A stretch of 54,529 nt of DNA, taken from positions 1 through 54,529 of the forward strand of contig JANBQC010000134.1 of assembly GCA_027576995.1 (NCBI GenBank), given 5' to 3'. Numbering within the stretch: the stretch's first letter is position 1; every line of letters begins with the position of its first letter. The DNA comes from Dimargaris cristalligena. Lineage: Eukaryota > Kickxellomycota > Dimargaritomycetes > Dimargaritales > Dimargaritaceae. This document shows, one piece after another, positions 24,380 to 36,294 of the stretch. The notes under the pieces are model-generated. The model ran no database searches, had not been told where the DNA came from, and was given only the letters and a program-made list of their open reading frames with translations. The translations under genes and the position numbers were made by a program.

Positions 24380-27300
24380 ATGACCGACAGTGTCACTACT
24401 TGCGAGTTTCCCTTGCTCAATTACCACTTTCGAGTCGTTCATTCATCCTCGCATATGGACCACCGCCCCCCAACATCCCATTTAGGTCCATGGCGGCCGT
24501 CCGTTGAGCCAGCCGTTTCAAGCCGTTCCACAACTCCGCCTCTGGCGTCCTCCAGTGCTCCTGTAAGATCACGACCAATGTCCGTGGCTTCCACCTCGGC
24601 GCCAGTACCTCTCGTGGGTTCTGTGTTTTCCCCGTCTAGTGCCCCCGATGGCCCTGACAAGCCCATCAATCCTTCCCCTGCGCCTGCAACCAAAAATGGC
24701 AAATCACATGTACCCAGCGCCTGTGCAAACTGCAAAAAAGCCCATTTGGCTTGCGACCGTAAGTACCCAGACCACCAGACACTGATTTTTAAATAAGCGT
24801 GACATACCCTTTCCCTTCTCCGCTCTACGGCCGAATCGATGTACCCGTATTTTATATGATTGATTCAGGAAGTACTTCTATTTAGTTATTAAGTGTGAAG
24901 ACCCGTACCCCGTTCCAGTTTCGTTCCTCCCCTATTATTTTATTTATATTGCCCCGTTGGTTAGCCTGGTGGCTCATATGGGCATGGTGGTATCCTTGGT
25001 GTAAGGTCCCTAATGGCTTAGCTCCGTCTTTGGAGGAAGTGCAGCGCCTAATTCTGACAAAGGCGGTGATTGCCATAAATGTTTTGCCCTTGGCTATAAG
25101 TTTTGTGATGTGCTACTGTGAAATTTGGGATGATGATCATTGTCAAGATTTCCAGTGCGCTAAATATTTGCCCTCACCTCCAGGCTCCTTCAATGGGACA
25201 TATAGGGTAAATTTGGGTGTTTTTTTTTTCGCCCACACTGGTTCATCCAAAATGTTAGACACCGGCTGACCAGTATATTGAACTATTGTTTAAGGGGGTG
25301 GAGTGGTGTGCCCCTCCATATTCCACGTTTGTTGTCATTTCCAAACCTTCCTTTATTGTGTAAACTATAATTAGCACACTATAGTTTTTTATAGACCAGC
25401 CCTTTGCTTAATTCGAGTGCTTAGCCCCATTGGGTGATGACCCATTGTCTCGAACAGTCCCCCCCTTTCTTAACAACATTTTGAATCACTGGGAGCCACT
25501 CTTTTATTAGTTTCTCACCTAGTTTTTGGTTGGCTTAGTTACCGGCACCCTATTCAAATTGAAGGTGTAAATATCTGCATGCTGATCACTAATTAATGCT
25601 TAGTTTGTATATCCCATTATGCTCGACCATGCTCCAATTCAACCATGTACCATGCTGATAACCCCTTACCTCAATGCCACTCCCCCTTGTCACTCGACTC
25701 TCCGGACTCGGCCGTAATGTACTGCCGTGTGTCCCGTTATAGTCTCACGTCCTTGTCGCCGCTGCGTATCCATGGGCAAGACCGCCACCTGTGTCGACGT
25801 ACAGCACAAGAAGCGCGGTCGGCCGAAGCTGAAGGACCGCAAGGGCGTTATGGACGGCCCGGTCGGGACCAGCTGTATTAATCCCTCTATTATGGTAGCC
25901 CCCATTGCCCCACTTACTTCGCGAACCCACGATCCAATGGTCCACCACATTAACCAATTCAGCCTTGCCGGTAACCGGGAGCACCACTACCGCTATCAGC
26001 CCCATACTCCAACGGCAGGTCCTGTTTACTCGTCCCAATCCCAGACCTCACCACTAGTCGCTTCACATGCCATACCCGCGATTCGTGAAATCGCCCCCGC
26101 CGGCCCACGGTCCTCACAGGCCTACTGCTCGGTTCCAGGTTCAGCCCCCTTTGCCCCCGTTGCGTTCCGGAATGATCCCCCATTGTATGGTTTTGCTTCG
26201 CGTGCCCCAGAACCTTCTCTGCATTCCGCGCCTGCGTTCCCCTATAACAGTTCTACCCGCTCATCGTCTGGCCCTGGTAGTTCTAGTGGATTTCGGCCTA
26301 TCAATCCTTCCGCTACTATCACCACTAAGCCGGCTTCACCCTTCGGGGTCTACGCTCCCTCACCGCCCTTAGAAGGCAATCAGCCCAAGTACGCGTCTCC
26401 AACCTTAGCCAGTGGACACCGACCCTACCCAGTGGCCACAGTCTCTCCTCATCCTAATTCTGGACCCGATCGTTCCTTACCTCCGCTATCTTCTCATCTG
26501 GTGGAGGATTCAATGCGGGGTGTTATTGGTGGCCACCGTGATGTCCAAAGTCATCCCCATCATGAACGGGCGGCGACCCTACCTCGGATACTCCCTCCCC
26601 CATCTACTGGCCACCCTACCGCCTTACCCTCTGATTTACCTGAATCCATCCCCGAAAGCTTTGTTACAAAGGAGGTCGTGGTTATCATGTCAATGGATTA
26701 CGTATCCCTACGGGTAACAGATAATTGTGCCGCCATACTGGGCCATACGCCCCCGGAATTTCTCGAGCGACCCCTGACCGACTTCCTGTATCAAGATGAT
26801 ATTCCCCTTTTTCTCAAACTCCGCCAGATTCTTCTCGACCAGCTGGTTCTCAGTGAACCCGCTACCCAGCCTCATTCGGCCCATATACCGCCTATCTATC
26901 CAATGCAACCTCCTCAGTCGGCATTTGTTGCCATGGCTCCACCGGGGGGCGTGAGACGCCCCCCAGCTGGCTCACCACGTAGTGATTCTGCCGTCTCAAT
27001 CCCCCCGGTATCCGGCTTTTACGCCACACCTATTTCAGAGGGTAGTGCAACTAGCACTGTGGCCTGTGAAGGGGGATACTTCTCTCCATATACCCCATAC
27101 CGTGCGCAGGAGGGCCTTCGATCCACGATCTCTCAGCTTAGCGCCCACACTCTGCAGACCGCTGATTTCTACCGAATGCCACTGACCTCCCTGATGGTAA
27201 TGGCAAAACGCTCCTCTAGTACGCAGGATCGCATGTATTTTCGGAAACCAGATGGTGGGGGCTATTCCTTATTTAATGTCCGGCTTCATCTGGGTGGGGG

Positions 27301-28273
27301 TCTGGGGGCCGAGTGTAATCGATCGGATACGTACCCTCGCCTGTACCTAACCTGTCATATTTCACCCTTTGAATTTGACTCTCTGCTTGACCCACGGGCG
27401 GCAGGGACCTATGATCCTTTACGGTCTCTTGCCGGATTGTCGCACACCCCTTCGCTGACGAATCTTATCCACTCAGCATCCATGGAAAATAAGACCAAGG
27501 CTATCCCCGGCCAACTCCTAGGCACGGTAGGCAGCCCTGGCATAGTACCTATCCCAGGTATGGGCCCTGGTCGATTAAGGCCCGAGCCCTCGGAAGGACT
27601 GGCACGTCTTGGGGATGCTCTCGAGGTTGTCCGTGTTCGCGACCGACGTCGCTCTTCACCTCTGGCGGAGATATCCAATACCTACAAACCCCCTAGAGTC
27701 ACGCCAGTCACCCAACTAGAGGCCTACCGAATGGTCAGTTCCCCTATTCTTCCCTCTCTTGGTCGAGCCGACGATCGGCGATTTCCCCTGGTTCTACCGC
27801 CTCCGATACAGCTAACCTCCGGAGGAGGCTCGGCTGTTCGTCCTAGGCCGTTCTCCGGTGAAGCAGCCGGCTTACCAACTCGCCCCTCCGCGTCACCTAA
27901 TATGCGTTACAACCCTTACCCTCAGCCACCCACCCCCCATCGCCAACCCCTTCACTCCCCCCTTCTAGTTGGCCCCGGTATTGCTGACACTTATCTCTCC
28001 GATCGCACGGCTTTTGGGTCACCGTTCCAAGAACTGGCGGTGGACTCGGATTCTCAACTCAAGCGGTCGCCCCAGCTGACCAACAATTCCCCGACTGGGA
28101 TGCATTGGCGCACCCTACCGTCATTGGCTCCGCCGGTCAGCCGCGAGCAAATTGAATCGTCTGCACCGACTGTGGCATTTTTACTTGGCCTTCGTAGTGA
28201 GGGTCAGGGTGCTTTAGATGTGAAATCAAGCGATTGGCCTGAACCCAAACCAGGGCTGCCACCGCCGTCATAA
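24380..28273 (+). CDS. Zn2Cys6 transcription factor with PAS domain
   Basis: Exon 1 (24380 or, more likely, 24455 to 24758) and exon 2 (25743-28273) join in phase 1 across a 984-base GTAAGT..TATAG intron. With the ATG at 24455 the protein has 944 residues, and with 24380 it has 969. Splicing rebuilds a perfect binuclear zinc cluster: Cys90-x2-Cys93-x6-Cys100-x5-Cys106-x2-Cys109-x8-Cys118, with SRPCRRC coming from exon 2. A basic HKKRGRPKLKDRK stretch, AT-hook-like, follows directly. A PAS segment lies at about residues 401-470 (VVIMSMDYVSLRVTDNCAAI, GHTPPEF, DFLYQDDIPLF). A second conserved block lies near 595-650 (YSLFNVRLHLGGGLGAE). This architecture occurs in fungal Zn2Cys6-PAS nuclear regulators related to the ERT1/RDS2 group, which control carbon metabolism. 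The target pathway here is unknown. Long Pro/Ser-rich linkers fill the rest. Confidence 0.9.
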
Positions 28274-29075
28274 ATCCAAGCGTCACCTAACCTACTTCTA
28301 GAAGCTATTAAGTTCTTACTGAGATATTTATCCGAGCAGCACGGTAGGGCTGAGTGAAGCACATTATTCCACACAGGGTTGTATTTATCGCATAGGTTAT
28401 CGTTACTGATACTGGACTTTGTCCCTTTCAGGCTATTGTGAGTCTAAAAAATTAAACTCACATTTAGGTTCATGAATCAGCGAGTGGCCATTTTACCTAC
28501 AGGAGGAAATTGAGTGCTGACTTACCTCAACTCCAACATATCCACCCACACGACCTTCATTTATATTGGCATATCTCAATTACGTGAACCACTCCCAACT
28601 GTTATTCTAGACATGGGTATACTTTCATTGCCGTTTAACAATACTAATAGTAGCGCAACACTATAGTTTGGCAAATGAATCGACTCTAGAGATCTGCTAG
28701 AAAATGTCAAAGTGCGTTTACTCGTTCCATGCCTACTGTTCTCCGCCTTCGTAAACTGCTTCAATCAATTCTATTTCTTTATCCACCTGTCCAACTTTAC
28801 CTGCATTTAGTTCATTTTTTTATATCGATTTAGCTCATGTCTTCGTATTCGTAATATCATGACTTCTTTGATGCATTGCCCATTATCTTTCGTTTTCCCC
28901 CTTCATTTGTATTTGCTTTATTTCCAACCCTTGTAAGATATACGAATAGATCGGTGTGGCTTCATAACCAATTATGGTGATCCGATGATGAGGTTATGTA
29001 TGTGTTAGTGGTGAATTAGGCGGATTGAACCAACTTAGCATACTGTATATTCCCTATAGTGTTGTAATGCAAGAC
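28274..29075. other. Intergenic between convergent genes
   Basis: AT-rich DNA between the 3' ends of the PAS regulator (plus) and the DPH7-like gene (minus). No gene or RNA recognised. Confidence 0.6.
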
Positions 29076-31227
29076 TCATGATTCGGCATTCCTAAGGAGA
29101 AAGAATAACGAAGTGGATATATGATAGATTGAGCAATGCATTTGAAGGATGTTTGTAAGTAGATGGCAATAAAACGCGTTAGTATCTGATCACGTCGTTG
29201 AATGACTCGGTGCCATAGCTATACCTCTTATAGCACACAGGGGCCTGTTCAACACATCCCCAAACGTTTGCAGCTTCAGGCAACTTACCAAAGGAATAGC
29301 GAATGATCGTAGAATGAACAGCTGGCCACCAGCGTTTCAGTGCGGGGATCATCTGCGAAACCGTGGCACCAATCCGCCCCGTAGGCCATGGACATATGTT
29401 CTATAAAGCTGGCCACCAGAGTGGGCTCCTCGACCATCCCTTCCGTACTAATAGTGTGTGCAAAGGGAGTCGGGGTTGAGGATACGTCGGGGGTGAGGCT
29501 AAGGGTGGGGGGTAACGGTCCGATATCAATTACATGTGTACCGTTATGCATGCAGGCAGCGAGCAATCGGTCGGCCCGGGTGGGATGCCATTTGAGTCGC
29601 CAGACACCGCCCCCGGTGGCGACTTCGGCGTAGGGGGTTCGCATGGACCGAGTGTCCCACAGCCGCACCCGTTCATCATAGCTTATAGGACGAGATGGTG
29701 GGGTAAACCATAAACGTATAAATAGGTAATAGTTGGGTGAAGATGGTGTAATAATAATATTAGATGACATGGTGGAAAATACCCCGAAATTGACCAGGGA
29801 ATTACGTTTCGGAATGGATCAGACGAACTGTCCGACCCAAACCAAGTACTAGGATTATTATACAGTAGCACGGCCGGACTAACTAAACTGTAGGTATATT
29901 AATAGATGTAAAATACTGCGATGCGCTTACCTGCCCGTCGCTAGGAGATGGGGGATATGGGGATTGGATTGAATACTACATACACCCATATCATGGGATT
30001 TATTGACGAATATCGGGTGATATCCCCCCTGGCGCAGATCCCATCCCTTGAATTTGGAATCGTCGCCACCTGGGGAATCGTGGTCCGGAATAGCGGTATT
30101 GTAAGAGATGGATCGAAGCAAAAGTGCAGCAGGGTATAATATTCATAGAGATTAATGGTCAAAAATTGGGGGGGGGGAATAAGTAGACTAGGCCAGCTCT
30201 AACGCGGCGACATCGACCAAGCCACTAACTGAATTAACACTGCCTGGGCCTAGCTGAATGATAGCTACGGCTGATATTCGCCAATCGGGATTGAAGGTTA
30301 TATATATATATATATATATATAAGGAAAAATTATTTACCTGAATATACCACTTCGGGTTGCCATTTATCAAAAGCGGTGATCCATGCCTCGAAGTCATGG
30401 GCATACCATTCCGCGGTGCTTTGCAGTCCACCCTGGGGGGTGATTTGGAACAACTGGAGATGGCCATCGTTTCGACTGGTGATCAGCCGGGGAAGTCCGT
30501 GGGCTAATGAGATGGGCTCAGCGGCATGCGGGCCCGGTCGAACTGACCAGTCGAGCGATAGATAGAATGTCCCCGGTCCGGCGGCCGAAGTCGCACCGGT
30601 GTCGGGGTGATCATCCCGGTACTGGTACTGGCTAAATGGACGTAACCAAGTATCATTGGATAGCGACGATGATGATGATGCGGACGCCGTGAGTAGAGTA
30701 ACGGTTCCATCCGCCCCCGCTTGAGCCAACACGCCCTGGGCACCGTTGCCATTGCCGGTGGCTGTGTAAGCGTCGGAAGTAAAGACTAGGGGTCGGGGGC
30801 ACCACTTGATATCAAAAACTCCGGCTCGATCGTGTCGCTCCACCTCCCGCATGCCAAATAATGGTAATGGGCCCGGTTGAGCTGGAGCTACAACGTCCTT
30901 GGGAAGTGGTTCCGTCTCGGCAGTCTCTGCAGAAGGGGTCGCAGTGGTAGGTCCTACCACATCAACCACGATCAATTGGCCGATGCGAGAGCGTTCAGTA
31001 CCCGATTCCGCCGGAGTGGCCGCTGGGGAAACCCCAGCGGGGCAGGCCTCCGAGTCGGTGGGCTGGGCGGTGCTGCTACCAGTTGTGGTTGTGGATTCGG
31101 GAGTTAAATAGTAGGAGGCACAAATGAAGCGGCGGCCGTAGTCACCGGGCAGGGGAAAGAATTCGACGGCATCCGCGGTATAGCCCGTGTCGAGGTGTTG
31201 GTAGGAATTCCGAATTTGGACAGTCAT
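29076..31227 (-). CDS. DPH7: Diphthine methyltransferase-type WD40 protein (DPH7/WDR85)
   Basis: Exons on the minus strand are 31227-30339, 30069-29931, 29681-29289 and a proposed 16-base last exon 29091-29076. Phases agree at every junction and give 478 residues. WD40 repeats with the DPH7-specific wording appear in order: FDIKWCPRP, YHAHDFEAWI-like (YAHDFEAWITAFDKW), VVYSGGDDSKFKGWDLR (rebuilt across intron 1), SHDMGVCSI, LLATGSYDERVRLWDTR (rebuilt across intron 2), GGVWRLKWHP, LLAACMHNGTHVID, YGADW and ASCSFYDHSLFLW. DPH7 demethylates diphthine methyl ester on elongation factor 2, the step before amidation to diphthamide, in the cytosol. If the last intron is not removed, the protein ends right after SLFLW at a TAA. 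Intron 1 contains a (TA)n repeat. Low-complexity Ala/Thr/Ser inserts lie at about residues 44-75 and 185-195. Confidence 0.92.
30299..30322. repeat. (TA)n microsatellite in a DPH7 intron
   Basis: Twelve TA units about 15 bases inside intron 1 of the DPH7-like gene, close to its 5' splice site at 30338. Confidence 0.9.
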
Positions 31228-33770
31228 GGTGAGCCAATGTTATACTTAAGAAAAATTTTAACCAAAATGAGGTTTTGCTGTGGGGGAAAGATGGGCGATG
31301 CCCTAGTTTTTTGTTAAAAAATATATATATAAAATAAAATACAACTGGCGGTACTCCTTCAACCAGTAACAGTCAAAAAATCGTCTATGATAATGGGTAT
31401 TATCTCTTGAGCGAAAGTCGGCCTATTTATTATGCTCTCTTAACTAGTATCGGCTAGTCACATTCTTCGAGCCCCCATCTGTACTTTGCTCTATGTGCTG
31501 TACGGTTATAAAAGGCTAGAAATGTGATGTTATTGGGCTCTGAGAATCCTGTACTCAAGAACTCGATAATGGTATTGACGCACTGACCCATCTGATTACA
31601 TCTACACATTGGAATATCGGTAATTTCCCTTCCCATTACTAATGTTGATCGAAAATGATATAGATCAACGGTAGTCAGCCAGCCTCGGAGAACAACAAAA
31701 ACCAATATTCTACTTATCTAAACAGGCTATACACCAACGTCAAGGGTACAGACATGCCACTTATTAGGGATATGATGCATCTCCGCGTATCTGCTGGCCG
31801 AGAATATAACAATTGCCCTAAGCAAGTTGCCATTGCTTTTACAAGTACACTATAATAAACATATTGAATTGTTCGACTGCATCACAAACCCATAATCACA
31901 GCTAGCACGGAAACTCACCTATAAACATACTAACAAGGTATAATGAATACCCATACAAAGGCCCTGTAATCAATCCCACTCGACGTATGTTCACCATCGA
32001 CCTCCAGGACTTCGGCGCAAAACATTATCTGCTTCTACTTTTCACCTGTTGATTTAAAACATAATGAACTATTCAAACCACCCATCAGTATAGATACAGA
32101 CATTGCCCTGTCCCCCGCCACCATCATTTTCCTGGTCCGAAATACCATTGTTGGTGGTTTGATTAATCCTAGACCACCTTCACCTTGACAAACAAGTCAA
32201 CAAGAGGGAAGATCTTAGGCAGTGTACGGCTTATCCCCCGATCCATCTACCCACCCTTCCTTGATTCTCAAGCACCCTACTATTTAATGGAATTTACAAC
32301 CCCTCCGCTAATTACAGCCAAAAACATAGTTATTTGACAACAGCCTGCTTTGTTTATCGTTATCAACTAAGTGAGGACCTTTCTCGTCTTCTAGCTGCTT
32401 AACTCCAAAATATCATAATTATTATCTGTTCACATACTTATTAATTATGTTTAATTAACCAAAAATTGCTTTAATTTGACCTAGCCTCTGGCTATATTCC
32501 GCTAACACTGGTCCCCCAGGGGCACTACTGGAAAGCAGATTTAAGTGCTTAACCCTCTCTCCCCCTTAAACGGAAACCTCGCCGATCCGTCTCTGGGACC
32601 TGTCCCCGGCAGTAGCATGGCCAATCTAGATACCCGTCCCCCTAGTCTAATGGAGAAAATCCTTACCACTTTAGTTATTTCGCGCGTTCTCTCAATGACT
32701 GACATCATCCTTCAATATTGCATTAGACTCCACTCCGCAACATTGTTCGCTGGGTGTGGTTGCCCCTGTTCTATAGCACCTACTCGCGTAGATTAGTTTT
32801 CCACCATCATGTGCAACGAAAGAAAGGATCTTGTCATTCTATTTATAAAATTGTTATTTTGGGATGCGTTTCCCATATGACTTCATACCAACTAGTTTCT
32901 CCTGCAATTTCTGGTTAGGCGCCACGGCCCTTTGCGGTACCAGCAATTTATATTGAACTAATTTGGGTTATCATCACCAACGACCCTGGTTTATTTTTGC
33001 CATTGCGAACTATCAAATATATATTATTTGTCACCAACCTAAACATTTTTATAACCCCCCACCCCCTTGCTTTGTTCGGTTAATACCAGCTATTAATACG
33101 CCTGGAATGTACTGTTTTGCCAATTGCAAATAGTGCAAGTCTCCGTAATAATCACAGCCTATGTCCAATATATGGCAAGCGGGGTGTATAAATAAATATA
33201 AAAATAAAATGAAGATAAGTCGGACTTGTCATTTAGGCAAGGGTTTCTATATTAAATAGTCTAGAATACCAAAATAGACTAACGTTAACCTTTGTTTTTC
33301 AACAAATAATGTTAGCTGGGCCGGGTGCTACTAGTTAGTAACCGACCATCACCATATTAGCCCAATTGCATGCGATTCAAAAAATTACATAGTTGAGTTG
33401 AATCCCTTATATATTCAAGTACAAAAGAATACGCAGGGGGTAGGGAAATGTAATACCGGTACAAACTCGTAACTAGTACCCTACCATCAGCATCTACTGT
33501 GGCCCTTACTCCATAAAAATGGTACTATAATGGTCGTCAAACGATGTTATAAATAGCGTTTGAAAGCCTCTACACATTAGTTGTTCTATGGTGGCCTAGA
33601 CATATCACCCCTTAATTAATTAACCATGAGGTTTTGAGAAAGCGACTGGGGATAGTGACACTTGACTAGGGGATTTGCGGAAGTGTTAAAATCTCGGTAA
33701 AGACATAGCATCGTCATACCTTTTCTAGCCTTATAAGTATAAAGTATCAGCTGTATTTCTATTTATATTT
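31228..33770. other. Intergenic, no gene supported
   Basis: The first 100 bases are the 5' flank of the DPH7-like gene. The remaining AT-rich DNA has one plus-strand open stretch (32545-32796, 83 codons) that I cannot assign to a family and whose codon pattern is unconvincing. No RNA gene seen. Confidence 0.5.
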
Positions 33771-34556
33771 CTAATCATTAAAATGCCACCATATGCGACA
33801 GCGGCCAAAGTGTATAAATTCCTGGCCAAGTAAACGGGCAGCCCCTCGATTCAGATCGATATCACCATAATCACATCTTAGGCACGTATCAGTAATACTG
33901 ACAATTGCTGAACGATTTTGATAATGAACGGTTATTTGGCGGCCACAATTGAGGTTATCATTAGGGTTCGCGGGCATTTCGACATCTCCCCTATACTCCT
34001 GCATTTGATAAATATTCTTGAAATAGAATATGATATTAAACTAGACTGATAGTTAAGTTAGACGACCAAAAATAAAATACAATGCCAGTTTGATGGGATA
34101 TTGGCCCATTGTGGCTAGCAACGTAAATGGGGCTGCGTAAAAAGGGGAGAAGGCCAAAGCACTGAAAGCCCCATTTAACGAACAAAGCAACCTCACAGAC
34201 TACGTATGGATTTAATCACTTACCAATGCAGCAGTTAATCCCCACTTAGAACCGGCGTAGCCGCATGAATGTATCCCAGTGGACCCATCATAGTAGGTAC
34301 CGTCCCCTACATAAAAATATGGGGACACTCCAGGTGGATAGAGACTACCCTCGGGCTCGGGCTCGTAATCCGGCCGATTAGTGGGTATATTAAAAAATTG
34401 AGCATGACCATCTTCAACTTGTTTCAACGATGGATCCAGAGATAGGCGTGTCGGCTTTCGGTTGAAAGAATGTCGCTCACTTTAGGTTGCTTGGGTAGGG
34501 GGAAAACACGCGGCAGCAAACCTGCCCAGAGAAGAAGGTAGAACCATGAAGGCCAT
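33771..34556 (-). CDS. Small double-psi beta-barrel (RlpA/barwin/expansin-like) protein, probably secreted
   Basis: Three exons by eye: 34556-34522, 34479-34224 and 33998-33771 (phases 2 and 0), giving 172 residues. Exons 2 and 3 are secure. The 35-base first exon and its 43-base intron are tentative. The domain begins VGDGTYYDG and carries the fold's signature: IHSCGYAGSKWGLTAAL, then LNCGRQITVHYQNRS, ITDTCLRCDYGDIDLNRGAA and GRCRIWWHF. The Cys pattern and the (D/S)TC..C..GDIDL block are typical of fungal DPBB proteins that bind or loosen wall polysaccharide. The Asp in DYGDIDL fits the expansin-type conserved acidic position. Family members are secreted. The predicted N-terminus (MAFMVLPSSL..) is hydrophobic but short, so the true start may be upstream. 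It is the first of four secreted-type genes on this strand. Confidence 0.75.
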
Positions 34557-35125
34557 AATAATGTGTCCAATAACATCAGCTAAAACGACAGGCAATTTTG
34601 CGAAGACTTATGAAATAGTACAGGGATGCGATTACATATATTCTTACGATTAGGACAAGCAGTGATATAGCTTAAGAGATTAAGTGAACAAACGCCTTAA
34701 TAAAAAAGTCAGTGAAATTAGTAAGCCCATCCTCCCACCATGTAGAAATGATTCATTGCTTTGAACAAATTGCCCAATCTGCGACAGCGTCATATAAGAT
34801 AGGACATAGCCAGCCCAGTGAACCCCCACGACGAAAAATAGACACAGTTCTGAATACAGGGGCAAGTTAAACCGCCACTGTAGTTTTACACGAACGCTTA
34901 AAGCCACTAGTTGGTTTTCGCTTTATCGAAAATAATAATGGAATAGGGCGCCAGAACAATATTAAAAGAGCTGGGGGGACGGTATTCCTTGATTTGGAAA
35001 CCAATCCATGTATACCAGCAACCGCAAGCTGGGCTCGTATTGGATACGACAATGGGGCATATAAACATATAAACAAAAGTATAGCAGGTAAGTTGAAGCA
35101 AGGATACGCCTTTGGGCGCTTGAAC
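34557..35125. other. Intergenic between the DPBB gene and PEX11
   Basis: This is 5' flank of the DPBB gene and 3' flank of PEX11, both on the minus strand. Nothing else recognised. Confidence 0.55.
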
Positions 35126-36294
35126 TTAGAACTTGGCATTGTAGAGTTTGAACCACTGCGGCTGACCGCCCATAAACGCGGTGATGGCACCGGCCAAGCC
35201 AACGATCCCCTCGCCCAGGTTGTGGTAAAGTAGGGTGTGGGAGGGGATCAAGATATCTAGGGAATCCTGGATCAGTTGACGCATGATCAAGTGCCGCTCG
35301 GACGAGATGGTCTGGGCTTCGAGCAGGATTTCGTCGGTCTGTTGCTGCCTATCCTTGAAGATCATCAGGCGCGGGCTGATGGAGCTGTAACGGACACGGT
35401 TCTCGTAAAGCTGGTAAATACCCGCCAACCACGAGCAAGCCAGGGCGGTAAGCCAGAATTTGGCCCCAATCCGAACGATGGTGGCGTGGTTGCGGAATTT
35501 ATACACGTTGGCGCCGTGGACCTAGACGATTTAGTCCGATATAGTATAGATGAGGGGAGGGTTGGATAGGAGCGAAAAATAACTGGTTAGTTCCGGGGAA
35601 TGGGCAGTTCCAAAATAATGACGGGTGAGTTGACCAGAAAGGTGGACCGGGAGACATAAACTTTTGTAATAGAAATGACTTGATTCATCGAAATGCTCTA
35701 GCCAAATGACTTACCCACTGCAGCGAATCACTGCACATGTACAGAGCCATGAAGACCTGCTTGACGGTTCTCAGTAAGCGCAACAGGTCATCGGGGGTGG
35801 ACTTCATGGCCTGCTTAGCCCCCACAATAAAATCGATGGGCTTGCCGATTCGCATTACTATTAGTGGAGAGGGTACCGGCGGCCATGGTATAGAAAGGAT
35901 AGGCGGGGGACGGGGTAATATGGATGATGGGGATATAATAAATATAAAGGCGGAGTGGAGTGGGTAAATAAGGTACATTAACAAGGCCAGGGAAGGCGTG
36001 GGTAAAGGAAACGAGGTAAAGTGGTGGTGATATAAGTTAGAAGGTGTCTTCTCACAGGCCAAAATAGAGGTGAGAATGAGGCAACGGTTTTGAGAATGGG
36101 GACTTACATTTCCTGGTTAGTCCGATGGAAGCCTTGAGGGCATTGAGGGGCTGGACAATGGCCTTGGGGGCGCCGTATTTCATGGCATAGTAGGAGAGGA
36201 AGCGACAGAAGTACTGGACAAAGCGGTAGGCCTTGTCGCGGCCCATGGTGGTGGCAGCGAACTGCATGTAAGTTTTAACAATGGGGGACACCAT
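35126..36294 (-). CDS. PEX11: Peroxisomal membrane elongation protein PEX11
   Basis: Exons 36294-36108, 35857-35715 and 35521-35126 join in phases 1 and 0 to give 241 residues, the usual PEX11 length. Family blocks are present: N-terminal YMQFAATTMGRDKAYRFVQYF, the amphipathic region LNALKASIGLTRKLMRIGKPI rebuilt across intron 1, then TVKQVFMALYMCSDSLQW, a hydrophobic segment (FWLTALACSWLAGIYQLYE) and a C-terminal membrane segment (EGIVGLAGAITAFMGG). PEX11 bends and elongates the peroxisome membrane before fission and forms channels for small metabolites. A frame continuing upstream of the chosen ATG is pyrimidine-driven and lacks family similarity, so the ATG at 36294 is preferred. The sense-strand leader (about 36295-36500) is C/T-rich. 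Confidence 0.92.

Noticed and set aside
24759..25742. C/D-box snoRNA in the PAS-regulator intron (TGATGA near 25128, CTGA near 25264)
   Set aside because: The distance between boxes is too long and there is no terminal stem.
32545..32796. 83-codon plus-strand frame with a hydrophobic middle
   Set aside because: A weak F-box-like impression only, with no conserved motif and no leader or splice evidence.
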